Source of the DNA: a virus | IMG/VR virus record: IMGVR_UViG_3300018411_000079 | Span: 1-21,287 of that record | Length of the DNA stretch: 21,287 nucleotides | Direction: 5' to 3' (one strand) | Shown here: piece by piece, positions 6,757 through 14,283 of the stretch | How positions within the stretch are numbered: the first letter of the stretch is position 1 | How the letters are laid out: the number at the start of each line of letters is the position of its first letter | Made by a program: the position numbers and the translations under genes | Notes under the pieces: model-generated | Databases searched by the model: none | What the model saw: the letters and a program-made list of their open reading frames with translations, nothing else | What the model was told of the DNA's origin: nothing

Positions 6757-9700
6757 CAGCCTATCCCCAGGATCTGTTTAATTTCGCGCTTCTTGGAGCG
6801 GATGATGTTAACCGTGGCCGACCCGGTGGACGGGTTCGACATGACCGCCTGGGCCAGCTCGTCCTGGTCCAACATGTTGTAGATGACCGGGCCGGGAAGC
6901 GAGACGTTGGTGCCGCCTGCCCCTCCGCCGCCGTTCATGACGTTGCGCGGGTCGTTCTTGTTCAGCACCTCCTCGCCTTTCTGCAGGATGGTTGGGACCT
7001 CGTCCGGCGCGAGGCCGACCACGCCGCCTGTGTGCATCCTGGGCGCGTTGTTGAACCATGTCGACGGGGCGCTGCGGGTCCGGTTCATGCTACCTGACCC
7101 GACGACGGCGCCATCGTGGGCCACCCCTGCCGCCACGCCCCCGGCTGCCGATGCCGCCCCGCCTACCGGGCCACCGAATGACGCCAGGGAATTCAGGATC
7201 ATCTGCTGCAGGATGGCTTTCGCAATCTGCATCAGGAAGTCGGCGAAGAACTGCCGGATGACGTCGCCCAGGTTGCTCCAGACATCCCCCATCGTCATGG
7301 TGCCGTCGATGATCCCGGCGATGCCCTCGGCGACGGCCTCGATCCCAGAGATCATCCCGTCCAGGACCCCGTTCACGATCAGGGAGTCCATCTTGGTGTA
7401 GGTACCGGACACTTCCTGCAGCCCGGCTCGCATCTTGGCGATCTCGGCGTTGATGAGGGCCAGTTGCTCCGGCGTCATGCTGGTGGCCATGGTCATCGCG
7501 TATTGCTCGAGGGCCGTCACAGCCTTGGCGATCTCGGCGTTCTGGGTGGCATAGAGCTCGTTCACCCGGCGGACCTGCTCGTCTTCCGAGATGAGCCCTG
7601 CCTCCCGCAGCGCGTTGATCTCCTCGATCCCGGCGCGCTTGATGTTGACGTGGGAGATGGCGGCGGCCTCCAGGCGGTCCAGCTCGTCCAGGCGCATCCG
7701 CTGGGTCTCGAGCTCCTGGTTGGTCTTGCGCAGGCCCTCGAACTGCTGGGTCAGCCTTGCTCCCTCTTCCCCTCCCAGCTTGTTGGCCTTGGCGATCAGT
7801 TGGTCATACTGGACGTTGATGACCTTGAGCTGGGCCGCCAGTCGGTCTTCAAACGGTGTAGTCGGGTCCACCTTAGCCTGTTGCTTGCCGACACTGGCGG
7901 CCAGCTTCTCGTACTCCTGGCGCAGCGTCTCCAGGGCCTTGGCCCGCTTGTCGGTCGATGCCTTGACCGCCCCTGCCCCCTGGGCCTGGAATTGGTCGGT
8001 CTCCGCCTTCTTGCGCAGCGCGATGATCTTCTCTAGCTGGGCCACCAGCTTCGCGCCTTCCGCGCCGCCGATACCCTTGGCGGCGGCCATCTGCGGGGCA
8101 AATTCCTGGTCTATCAGCTTGAGCCGGCCCGGCAGGTCTTTCCGCAGCAGGGCTTTCTGGGCGGCGATGTCGGCCTTCTTCGCCTTGTCCTCCAGCTTGG
8201 CGAAAGCCTTGGTCAAGGCGTCGACTTGGCGGGACCGTGCATCGGGGCCGGTGCCGGGATCCTCGGTGAACTCGAACTCGGATTTCATGCCGGCGGCCTG
8301 CTTCCTGGCTTCGGCATATTCGATCTGCGCCCGCTTCTCCGCTTCCATCCGCTGCTTGTTGGTCATGTCCTCCTGCATGGTTTTCCAGTCTTTGTCTAAC
8401 TGGTCCCAAAGCGCTTGGGTCTTGCTGACGAACTCGCCTTCTGGGCCGTCCAGGCTGCCTGCCCAATCCTCCACGGACAGGGCCAGCCCTTCGCCGACTT
8501 TCGGGATCAACCGCAGGATCCCGGCCACTTGCTCGGCCATCACCTTCGCGGCATCGGTGCCCATCTGGTGGATTGAGCGGAACAGCAGCCGTGATAGGTC
8601 CTCGATCCCTGTCACCAGGGACCCGGTGAGCGTGGCCAGGAGATTGCGGAAGCCGTTGAGATACAGGGCCATGGTATCGACGGCATCGCGGAAGGTCTTG
8701 CTCTGGTCGTACATTATCGAGCCGATGTCCCAGGCCAGCAGCAGGCCGCCGACGATAGGGATCAAGCGCATCAGACCTCGCAGGGCTATTCCCAGCCCCC
8801 CGACTGCACCGCTCGATGCGCTTAGTGTCGCTGACCATGCCAGGAACTTTACCCGTGCATCGATGACAGCCTTGACCAGTGTCCCGATCTTGGTCCCCAG
8901 GCCCACGACGATGGAGCCGATTTTCAGGCCCAGTAACACCTTGAAGGCTATGACCAGCAGATCGGTATTGTCGACACACCAGATCAAGGCCTCGGCCAGG
9001 GCGGAGAAGCCTTCGCCCAGGGCTTGCGCGGCCTGCGCCCCGTCCGGGCTATTCAGGAACTCGGTGAGGCGCACCAGGGCGCGGGAATATGCGTCGATGA
9101 AGCCGGAGTCCGCGATCGCCAGTTTGAAGAGGAACATCGCATTCTCGAGGCGAGCCTCGACGGCCCCGAGTGATTTGTCGGCCGCTTCCAACTGTGCGTA
9201 GACCGCCGCGCCTTGCTCCCGGGAGAAGTTGATGACTTCCTTCGCGGTGACGTTGCCGAGCTCGAGTTGTTTGGTGACTTCCTGGATGGACATGCCCATC
9301 GCCTTGGCGAAGGTAGCCACCGCCCCAGGCAGACGCTCGCCGAGCTGGCCGCGCAACTCTTCCGCGTAGACTTGCCCTTTCGACAGCATCTGCTCGAGCG
9401 CCCGGAAGACGCCGTTCATGTCGTCAGCGGAAAGGGCGAATACCCGGCCTGCCTTCGCGATGTTCTCGAAGATGAATTTCGTCTCTTGCAGCGAGTTGCC
9501 CACGGCGTTCGAGGCGACGGCGAACTTGGTGTAGCTGGTGGCCACGACATCCAGGCTGATGCCCAGCTTGTTTGCCAGCCCGACCATGTATTCCCATTCG
9601 GCGTTTTGTGCCTCTGCGCTCTGCCCGACGACCGTGGAGATCTTCAACAGCGCTTGCTGGCGCACCTTGTAGGCATTGACCGCGCCGCCCGCCAGGGTGA

Positions 9701-11156
9701 TTGCCCCCTGGACACCGACGAAAGCCGTGGCGATTGCCAGCAGCTCACCGCGGATCCGCTGGAAGATGGACAGCGACTCGCGGCCGTTGTCGGACATCAT
9801 CTTGAACAGGCTGGCGCTCTTGCCGCTGGCGGCGGCCTGCTGCTTGAGCGCGGCGGTCAGTCGTTGCGCCGAGCTGGTGGCCCGGTTGGCTGTATCGACC
9901 AGTCGGCTCTCTTCCGTCGCCAGTCTGGCGGTGTTGATGCCCGCCTGCTTGAGCGTGGTCTGGGTGTTGCGGGCTTCCTGGGTGAGCTGGCGCAGGGACG
10001 TCCCGGCCTGGGCGACCTTGGCCTGGGCCTGTTTGATCCGGTTGCCCATGACCTCGGCGTCGACCCCGGCCAGTCTGGTCTGGGCCGCCAGGGACTGCAG
10101 CTCGGCTTTCGCCGCGATGTAAGCAGTGCGCGCCTCGCGCACGGCCGCTACCTGCTGCCGGTAGGCATCGATGCCCTGGGCCGAGGTGAGGAGGGCTTTC
10201 TGGGCGGCGGCCAGCTCGCGGAGCTTGGCGGCCCCGTCCTTGATGCTCTTGCCGGCGCTCGTGATCTCCTTGTCTAGGTCGTTGACCTGCTTCTCCACGC
10301 CAGCCAGGGTCTGCCGGGCGGCCGCGGCGGGCGCAATGATCCCGTAAATGGTCTGGCCGAGGCGCTGCTGGTCTGCAGTGACGTCCCGGACTGCCTTGCC
10401 GAGGGTTGAGTACCCTTTCGACGCGGCGACGGCCTGATCAGCTTGGCGCTGCAGGGCGTTGATGACGGACTGGGCTGCTTCCCGTTGGGCGGCGGCTTGC
10501 TTATACGCCTGGGCGGCGGCTTGCTGCGATGCGAGCAGGGACGCCTGCCGTGCCGCCGCTTCCTGCTGGCGAATGGCGGCGGCCTGAGTGTTGGCGGGCA
10601 GCGACTCGATAGCGCGGTCCTGGCGCTCCAGTGCCGCATTCACCTTACCGACCTGACTGGCCAGGATTGATTGGGCGTCCGCCACCCGCTTGGTGTCGAT
10701 GCCGTAGCGCTCCATCTGCTCGGAGGTCCGGGCCAGGGCCGCTTGGCGGTTGGACTCGGCTTTCTCTGCGCGGACGACCGCCCCGGCCGCCGACCGCAGC
10801 GCGGCTTCCTGCTTCTTGGTCACCTTCTCGGACTTGGCAATCTCGGCGGCCAGGGCGGCCTGCTTGACCCGGGCCGCCTCGGCGTTGACCTTGGCCTCCT
10901 CCAGGGCGGCGGCTTGGCGCTCCCAGGTCTTGGTGAGGGCATCCATCTTGAGGAGCTGGCGGCCGACCTCCTCCAGGCGGGAGTAAGTGGCTGCCAGCTC
11001 TTTGGCTTTCCCCTCTCCTTTGTCGGCGGCGTCGCTCTGCTGCTCTTGCAAACGAGTCAAGGTCTTGAGCGTAGATCCCAGCTCCTTGAAGGTCTTCTGC
11101 GAGTAGTCCTTCGCTCGGATCCGTAGTTCTACGTCTTTCGTTGACTCGTTAGCCAT
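6756..11156 (-). CDS. Tail tape measure protein
   Basis: A 1,466-residue protein from ATG 11156 (a TTG one codon upstream is also possible; GAGGA lies 8 nt before the ATG, the better spacing). It sets tail length and takes part in DNA delivery through the membrane. Residues 1-430 are a long Ala/Gln/Lys-rich coiled-coil region. About 465-650 is the conserved tape-measure N-terminal-type domain (LLAIATAFVGVQGAITLAGG, SLDVVATSYTKFAVASNAVG, AEELRGQLGERLPGAVATFA). Hydrophobic segments lie near 735-755 and 795-815 (LIPIVGGLLLAWDIGSIMY). A second coiled-coil region covers about 880-1230. The C-terminus has a Gly-rich stretch and MHTGGVVGLAPDEVPTILQK, seen in many tape measure proteins. By the lambda rule of about 0.15 nm per residue, a tail near 220 nm is implied. 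Its TGA overlaps the next ATG (TGATG). Confidence 0.95.
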   Translation of the reverse strand: MANESTKDVELRIRAKDYSQKTFKELGSTLKTLTRLQEQQSDAADKGEGKAKELAATYSRLEEVGRQLLKMDALTKTWERQAAALEEAKVNAEAARVKQAALAAEIAKSEKVTKKQEAALRSAAGAVVRAEKAESNRQAALARTSEQMERYGIDTKRVADAQSILASQVGKVNAALERQDRAIESLPANTQAAAIRQQEAAARQASLLASQQAAAQAYKQAAAQREAAQSVINALQRQADQAVAASKGYSTLGKAVRDVTADQQRLGQTIYGIIAPAAAARQTLAGVEKQVNDLDKEITSAGKSIKDGAAKLRELAAAQKALLTSAQGIDAYRQQVAAVREARTAYIAAKAELQSLAAQTRLAGVDAEVMGNRIKQAQAKVAQAGTSLRQLTQEARNTQTTLKQAGINTARLATEESRLVDTANRATSSAQRLTAALKQQAAASGKSASLFKMMSDNGRESLSIFQRIRGELLAIATAFVGVQGAITLAGGAVNAYKVRQQALLKISTVVGQSAEAQNAEWEYMVGLANKLGISLDVVATSYTKFAVASNAVGNSLQETKFIFENIAKAGRVFALSADDMNGVFRALEQMLSKGQVYAEELRGQLGERLPGAVATFAKAMGMSIQEVTKQLELGNVTAKEVINFSREQGAAVYAQLEAADKSLGAVEARLENAMFLFKLAIADSGFIDAYSRALVRLTEFLNSPDGAQAAQALGEGFSALAEALIWCVDNTDLLVIAFKVLLGLKIGSIVVGLGTKIGTLVKAVIDARVKFLAWSATLSASSGAVGGLGIALRGLMRLIPIVGGLLLAWDIGSIMYDQSKTFRDAVDTMALYLNGFRNLLATLTGSLVTGIEDLSRLLFRSIHQMGTDAAKVMAEQVAGILRLIPKVGEGLALSVEDWAGSLDGPEGEFVSKTQALWDQLDKDWKTMQEDMTNKQRMEAEKRAQIEYAEARKQAAGMKSEFEFTEDPGTGPDARSRQVDALTKAFAKLEDKAKKADIAAQKALLRKDLPGRLKLIDQEFAPQMAAAKGIGGAEGAKLVAQLEKIIALRKKAETDQFQAQGAGAVKASTDKRAKALETLRQEYEKLAASVGKQQAKVDPTTPFEDRLAAQLKVINVQYDQLIAKANKLGGEEGARLTQQFEGLRKTNQELETQRMRLDELDRLEAAAISHVNIKRAGIEEINALREAGLISEDEQVRRVNELYATQNAEIAKAVTALEQYAMTMATSMTPEQLALINAEIAKMRAGLQEVSGTYTKMDSLIVNGVLDGMISGIEAVAEGIAGIIDGTMTMGDVWSNLGDVIRQFFADFLMQIAKAILQQMILNSLASFGGPVGGAASAAGGVAAGVAHDGAVVGSGSMNRTRSAPSTWFNNAPRMHTGGVVGLAPDEVPTILQKGEEVLNKNDPRNVMNGGGGAGGTNVSLPGPVIYNMLDQDELAQAVMSNPSTGSATVNIIRSKKREIKQILGIG

Positions 11157-11855
11157 CAAGCATGTCCTCGATTATTTTTTGGAAGTTTTTGCCGCCCTGC
11201 TTGGACTGCACGGAGGCCATGGCCGCCTGTAGCAACGTCGCTTCGGCCGCCATGGTGTTCGCCACCCGTTTCCGCACCAGATTGGCTTCCCGCCATATGG
11301 TGCCGATGGTGTAGCTCCAGGCTCGGCGGTGATGACCGTGGGCCATGAGCAGACTGACTTCTGCCCGCAGGTCATCGTACAACTGCATGGCTTTTTCTTC
11401 TGGGGTCAGGCCGACATCTTTGCGGGATCCAGCAGCCCGGCCTTGTCCAGCTCCGCGATGTCGGCCAGTAGCTTTTTTGCTCCGCCTACCTCGTCGACGG
11501 TCATGGCCGCGATCTCTCGCAGTGCCTCGATCTGGGTCATCATCGGGAGGCGGACGGCGCTTTCTACCCAATCGGGGTCATCCGCTGCTCGCGCGATAGC
11601 GTGGGCCAGCAGCCCGGGTGCATCCTTCCAGATCCGCATCGCCAGCTTGCCGAGGGTGGCCTCGTTGAGCTGGCCGCCCGAGTCCTGGTACATAGCGACC
11701 ACCGCGCCGATGTCTGGCAGGTGGGTCTTGAACAGCTCGGTCAGGTCCAGGAGGTTCAGGCCTCGGACTTTGAAAGCGAAATCGGGTTGCCCGCGACGCT
11801 TCACAGTGATGGTGCGGGTTTCAGCGATGAACTCGGGAAGAGGTTGGTTGGTCAT
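11149..11855 (-). CDS. Tail assembly chaperone fusion, gpGT-like, made by -1 ribosomal frameshift
   Basis: The predicted fusion reads the gpG-like frame from ATG 11855 to the AAG ending at 11472, then continues in the -1 frame to TAA 11149-11151, giving about 235 residues. After the shift the sequence starts ATGRHRGAGQGRAAG, an Arg/Gly linker, then LTPEEKAMQLYDDLRAEVS and a helical T domain ending KIIEDMLDG. The -1 frame has no good start of its own: the only in-frame ATG upstream (11571) lies deep in the gpG gene without a ribosome site. In lambda, gpGT recruits major tail protein through its T part while G binds the tape measure; the same job is inferred here. The T domain overlaps the tape measure start by a few bases. 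Confidence 0.85.
11406..11855 (-). CDS. Tail assembly chaperone, lambda gpG-like (zero-frame product)
   Basis: A 149-residue protein in the gpG position, upstream of the tape measure gene. Such chaperones coat the tape measure protein during tail assembly and are absent from the finished virion. The N-terminus (MTNQPLPEF, then TITVKRRGQPDFAFKVRGLNLLDLTELF) and the helical remainder match the usual chaperone pattern. I chose ATG 11855 because AGGAG lies 9 nt upstream; a GTG in frame at 11879 has only a poorly placed AGGG. Near its 3' end, the codons GCA AAA AAG form a slippery site (see the frameshift element), so a share of ribosomes should move to the -1 frame and make the longer protein. 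Normal termination is at TGA 11406-11408. Confidence 0.88.
   Translation of the reverse strand: MTNQPLPEFIAETRTITVKRRGQPDFAFKVRGLNLLDLTELFKTHLPDIGAVVAMYQDSGGQLNEATLGKLAMRIWKDAPGLLAHAIARAADDPDWVESAVRLPMMTQIEALREIAAMTVDEVGGAKKLLADIAELDKAGLLDPAKMSA
11409..11492 (-). promoter_or_regulatory. Programmed -1 frameshift signal: SD-like element, A AAA AAG slippery site, 10-bp stem-loop
   Basis: On the minus strand, in order: GAGGT (11492-11488), 9 nt, the heptamer A AAA AAG in the correct phase (11478-11472), a 5-nt spacer CTACT, then GGCCGACATC (11466-11457) that pairs perfectly over 10 bp with GATGTCGGCC (11418-11409). The loop is 38 nt and could contain a further 4-bp GCGG/CCGC pairing. The gpG stop codon follows directly after the stem. 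The slippery heptamer, upstream Shine-Dalgarno-like element and downstream hairpin repeat the plan of the well-studied E. coli dnaX frameshift site. Confidence 0.85.
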
Positions 11856-12008
11856 GTCAGTGGTCTCCTGTTTTTCCACGCCCTACTGTAGCACGGGGAG
11901 GGGCCCGCCTGGGAACGAGAAAAGCGCCCGAAGGCGCTTTGCTGTTTGTCGAGCAGGCGGTGGCGGAGACCCCCAGGATGGTGGAACACCGCCCGCCCGA
12001 CGCCCCTG
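11856..12008 (-). other. 153-bp non-coding gap between major tail and chaperone genes
   Basis: The only sizeable non-coding stretch in the window. It holds the UUCG terminator and, at its left end, the AGGAG ribosome site of the chaperone gene. I see no convincing promoter: the best -10-like hexamer, TACAGT on the minus strand (11885-11890), has no matching -35 at a normal distance. Confidence 0.7.
11916..11940 (-). terminator. Rho-independent terminator after the major tail gene
   Basis: In the non-coding gap after the major tail gene, the minus strand carries a perfect 8-bp stem AAAGCGCC / GGCGCTTT closed by a UUCG tetraloop with a C-G closing pair, followed by T-rich TTTTCTCGTT (the last stem bases included). 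This is a textbook intrinsic terminator for minus-strand transcription. Read-through is needed to express the tape measure and tip genes unless a promoter lies in the gap. Confidence 0.85.
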
Positions 12009-13157
12009 TTAGCTGAAAGTGATCAACTGGCTGGAGCCGGATACCGGGCCTGCAGCAGTGGTCACAGTAGCGGTGACAGTGGTAGAGCCCGCGGCGGCCA
12101 GATTGACCGTGCCGACGACCTTGCCGTTGAGACCGGTATTCTCGCTGGCGTCAGAGATGACCCCGCCGTTCGATGCAGTGATGGTAACCGCCTCGCCGGC
12201 CACGGCGTTGTTGTTGCCATCGCGCACGGTGACGGTGTACTGGATCGGAGTGTTGGCCGGGCCGGCGCTGGCCGCTGCCACGACGTTGACGGTGCGGACG
12301 TCAGACGGGACCTGCCCCTGCTCGTTGGCGGATTCGCGGATGTCGACATAGACGAGGCTATGGTTCCCCAGCTTGAGCGCGGAGAAGGAGAAGCCCATGG
12401 TTTGCCAGTCATCACCCTTGAGGTTGTAATCACCGTCGGGGGTCAGTGCCACTTTCGGGAAGAACATGTCGCGGTTTTCGCCGACCGGGTTATCTGCGAT
12501 GTAGCGCAGAGCACCGTACATCATCTCGTTTTTGGCCAGGACCACGCTGCGGGACTGGGCCTCGATGTCGAACTGGGCGACGATCTGCTTGTTGGCAGTC
12601 AGCTCGGAGCTGGTGGGCTCCAGGTACAGACGGCCCATGGCCAGATCGGCGGTCGCGTTGCCGGACAGCGGGATCACGGTAACGTTCGGGTTCGAGTTGA
12701 TGTCCCCGGACAGATCCAGGGTCAGGGAGGCGTCCGCAATACCGATCACCAAGTTGGTGATATTGCGGGCGCCGGTCGGGGAGACGTCCGTGGTGCCCAG
12801 TTGCAGGGTGCGGCCGAGCACCCAGGACTTGAAAGCCTCGCGCTGGTCAGGGAGCTCCATCATGGTGGAGCTGTCCACGTCGCCCATGAAGAACATCGCG
12901 ACGTTTTCCTTGGAGATCACATCGGTGGCGAAGGCCCCGCCACGGCTGGATTCCAGCAGCACTGTCAGGTCTTTCTCGCGGATACCCGCGTCACTGTTGA
13001 AGTGATCCAGCACCTCGGTCTCGGTGGTCAGACTGACTTCCGGGGTGTTGCCCAGGTAGCGCTCACCCGTGCCGGTGTTGGTGCCGGGCTTGAAAAGGTC
13101 GAGATAAACCTTGCCGCGGCCAAGCGTATAAAATTGCGTTTGTTGGGAGTTATCCAT
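12009..13157 (-). CDS. Major tail tube protein with C-terminal Ig-like (Big_1-type) domain
   Basis: A 382-residue protein in the gpV position. The first ~280 residues look like a tail tube protein: TQFYTLGRGKVYLDLFKPG, EVSLTTETEVLDHFNS, the DVISKENVAMFFMGD helix and strand-rich C-terminal part ending GNHSLVYVDIRES. Residues about 286-382 are an extra bacterial Ig-like domain (VNVVAAASAGPANTPIQY, then TVTVRDGNNNAVAGEAVTIT, SNGGVISDASENTGLNGKV, STTVTATVTTAAG), the invasin/intimin-like pattern. Lambda gpV also carries a C-terminal Ig-like domain that decorates the outside of the tail. AAGGG lies 8 nt before the ATG. A strong terminator follows the gene, as fits the most abundant tail protein. 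Confidence 0.9.
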   Translation of the reverse strand: MDNSQQTQFYTLGRGKVYLDLFKPGTNTGTGERYLGNTPEVSLTTETEVLDHFNSDAGIREKDLTVLLESSRGGAFATDVISKENVAMFFMGDVDSSTMMELPDQREAFKSWVLGRTLQLGTTDVSPTGARNITNLVIGIADASLTLDLSGDINSNPNVTVIPLSGNATADLAMGRLYLEPTSSELTANKQIVAQFDIEAQSRSVVLAKNEMMYGALRYIADNPVGENRDMFFPKVALTPDGDYNLKGDDWQTMGFSFSALKLGNHSLVYVDIRESANEQGQVPSDVRTVNVVAAASAGPANTPIQYTVTVRDGNNNAVAGEAVTITASNGGVISDASENTGLNGKVVGTVNLAAAGSTTVTATVTTAAGPVSGSSQLITFS

Positions 13158-13163
13158 CAGCTT

Positions 13164-13685
13164 TTACCCTTTTGGCTGTTTGATGTTTGAGGCCAATGTA
13201 ATCTGGACCGGCATGTAGAAAAATGCGCGGTCAGACAGCCCATCTTCTGGTGGTCTGACTATCGGCTGGCTCAAGGCCATGCCGGCGATCAGACCTCCCA
13301 GGTTGTAGACGCCCGGCCATTTGGGAGCGTTCGACCCTTCTTGCACGGCTACTATATCAGACAAACGCCTCTCGACATCCCCCAGCAGCGCATAAACCGG
13401 ATCCGTGGGGTTCTGGGCGTCATCCTCGGCCCAGCCCTGCAACAGGATGACCCAGGTATCCTTTCGATAGGATTTCTCCTCATCTGCAAAGTTGCCGAAC
13501 TCGACCGATTTTGCCTCCAGGAGGGAAAGCATGGCGGTCCTGCCTTCTTGGGCGCCGAAACGGTTGCGCCCTCGGAACACCCGACCTCGGAGGTCGTGGG
13601 TGTATTCCTCGTCGTTGTCCGGATAGATCCCCTCCAGGTGCGTGGTCAGCGCCTTGAGGATCTGCAAGCGGAGATGATCAGCCAT
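13164..13685 (-). CDS. Tail terminator protein, in the gpU position
   Basis: A 173-residue protein between the gpZ-like and major tail genes, the place of gpU in lambda, which caps the growing tail tube and sets its end. The layout is an N-terminal helix (LRLQILKALTTHLEGI), strands around GRVFRGRNRFG and AMLSLLEAK, then DTWVILLQGWAEDDAQNPTDPVYALLGDVERRLSDIV (a strand then a long helix, typical of tail-terminator folds), and a final strand FFYMPVQITLAS. It overlaps the gpZ-like gene by 8 nt and ends 6 bp before the major tail gene start. Identification rests on order and secondary structure pattern. Confidence 0.75.
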   Translation of the reverse strand: MADHLRLQILKALTTHLEGIYPDNDEEYTHDLRGRVFRGRNRFGAQEGRTAMLSLLEAKSVEFGNFADEEKSYRKDTWVILLQGWAEDDAQNPTDPVYALLGDVERRLSDIVAVQEGSNAPKWPGVYNLGGLIAGMALSQPIVRPPEDGLSDRAFFYMPVQITLASNIKQPKG

Positions 13686-14283
13686 TTGAAAGTCTCGCGA
13701 ATTGTCGGAAGAACTCAGCCCCTACCATATCACCGATCGGGTCCAGGACGTCATCTGCCACTTCGGAGAAAACCTGATCAACAGAGGGGCCGTAGAGCAG
13801 CGCCACCTTGCCGGGGACCAGCCAGGAGCGGTGGTCGGTTTTCTTGTTGAGGGTTTCGCCCTCTTTCAAGCGCACCGCCAAACCGAGGTTATATTTATCT
13901 TCGGTGAGGGATGCGCCCGCGTTGAGGCGGACGATGAAGGCGTTTCGCATAGTGACGGTGCGGCCCTTGCGGACGGTGACCGTGACCGGTGCCTTTCCTG
14001 GAACCCGGCTATTGGAAAATCGGGCGAGGCTGGTGGCCCGCTTCCGCCCGACAATGATGGCCTCGAGGTCCGTGTTTCTGGCGCGCTTTGCGACGCCCAG
14101 CTTATCCGCGCTCAGGTAGCCGGTGGGGAAGTCTATCTCGTCGGTCATCTTCCCTTTGATAAGCTTCATGCCGCTGCCCTGGGCCACGTCGTTGATGGCC
14201 ATCCTGGCCGCCTGCGTGGCGATGTCAGGGGCCCGCTCAAAGAATGCCCCCAGCTCCTCCAATCCGGTGCTGGTGATGCGCAT
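13678..14283 (-). CDS. Minor tail protein, lambda gpZ-like (tail/neck completion)
   Basis: A 201-residue protein (lambda gpZ is 192) in the Z position. Family-like features are the N-terminal GLEELGAFFERAPDIATQAARMAINDVA helix (given in parts: ELGAFFERAPDIA and ARMAINDVA), the basic AKRARNTDLEAIIVGRKRATSLARF region, and the LAVRLKEGETLNKKTD plus LLYGPSVDQVFSEVADDV C-terminal region. In lambda, gpZ is needed for DNA to be positioned in the tail tube so that particles are infectious. Start ATG 14283 overlaps the preceding TAA and has GAGGA 7 nt upstream. Its stop lies 8 nt inside the next gene. Confidence 0.8.
   Translation of the reverse strand: MRITSTGLEELGAFFERAPDIATQAARMAINDVAQGSGMKLIKGKMTDEIDFPTGYLSADKLGVAKRARNTDLEAIIVGRKRATSLARFSNSRVPGKAPVTVTVRKGRTVTMRNAFIVRLNAGASLTEDKYNLGLAVRLKEGETLNKKTDHRSWLVPGKVALLYGPSVDQVFSEVADDVLDPIGDMVGAEFFRQFARLSNG

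Noticed and set aside
7591-10277. Two long open plus-strand frames (about 536 and 354 codons) opposite the tape measure gene
   Set aside because: They lie antisense to a clear gene with strong GC-biased codon use, which leaves opposite frames open. Their translations are Ser/Arg- or Gly/Leu-rich with no recognisable domain, and no ribosome sites or neighbouring plus-strand genes support them.
11149-11571. Independent start at ATG 11571 for the T-frame chaperone
   Set aside because: It lies deep in the gpG-like gene, has no ribosome site, and its first ~45 residues are Arg-rich out-of-frame sequence; the frameshift explains the frame better.
11856-11879. GTG 11879 as start of the chaperone gene
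   Set aside because: The AGGAG site is inside this extension and well placed for ATG 11855; the GTG has only a poorly spaced AGGG.
11885-11890. TACAGT as a -10 promoter element before the chaperone gene
   Set aside because: There is no reasonable -35 at 16-18 bp; the nearest candidate, TTCCCA, is 19 bp away and poor.
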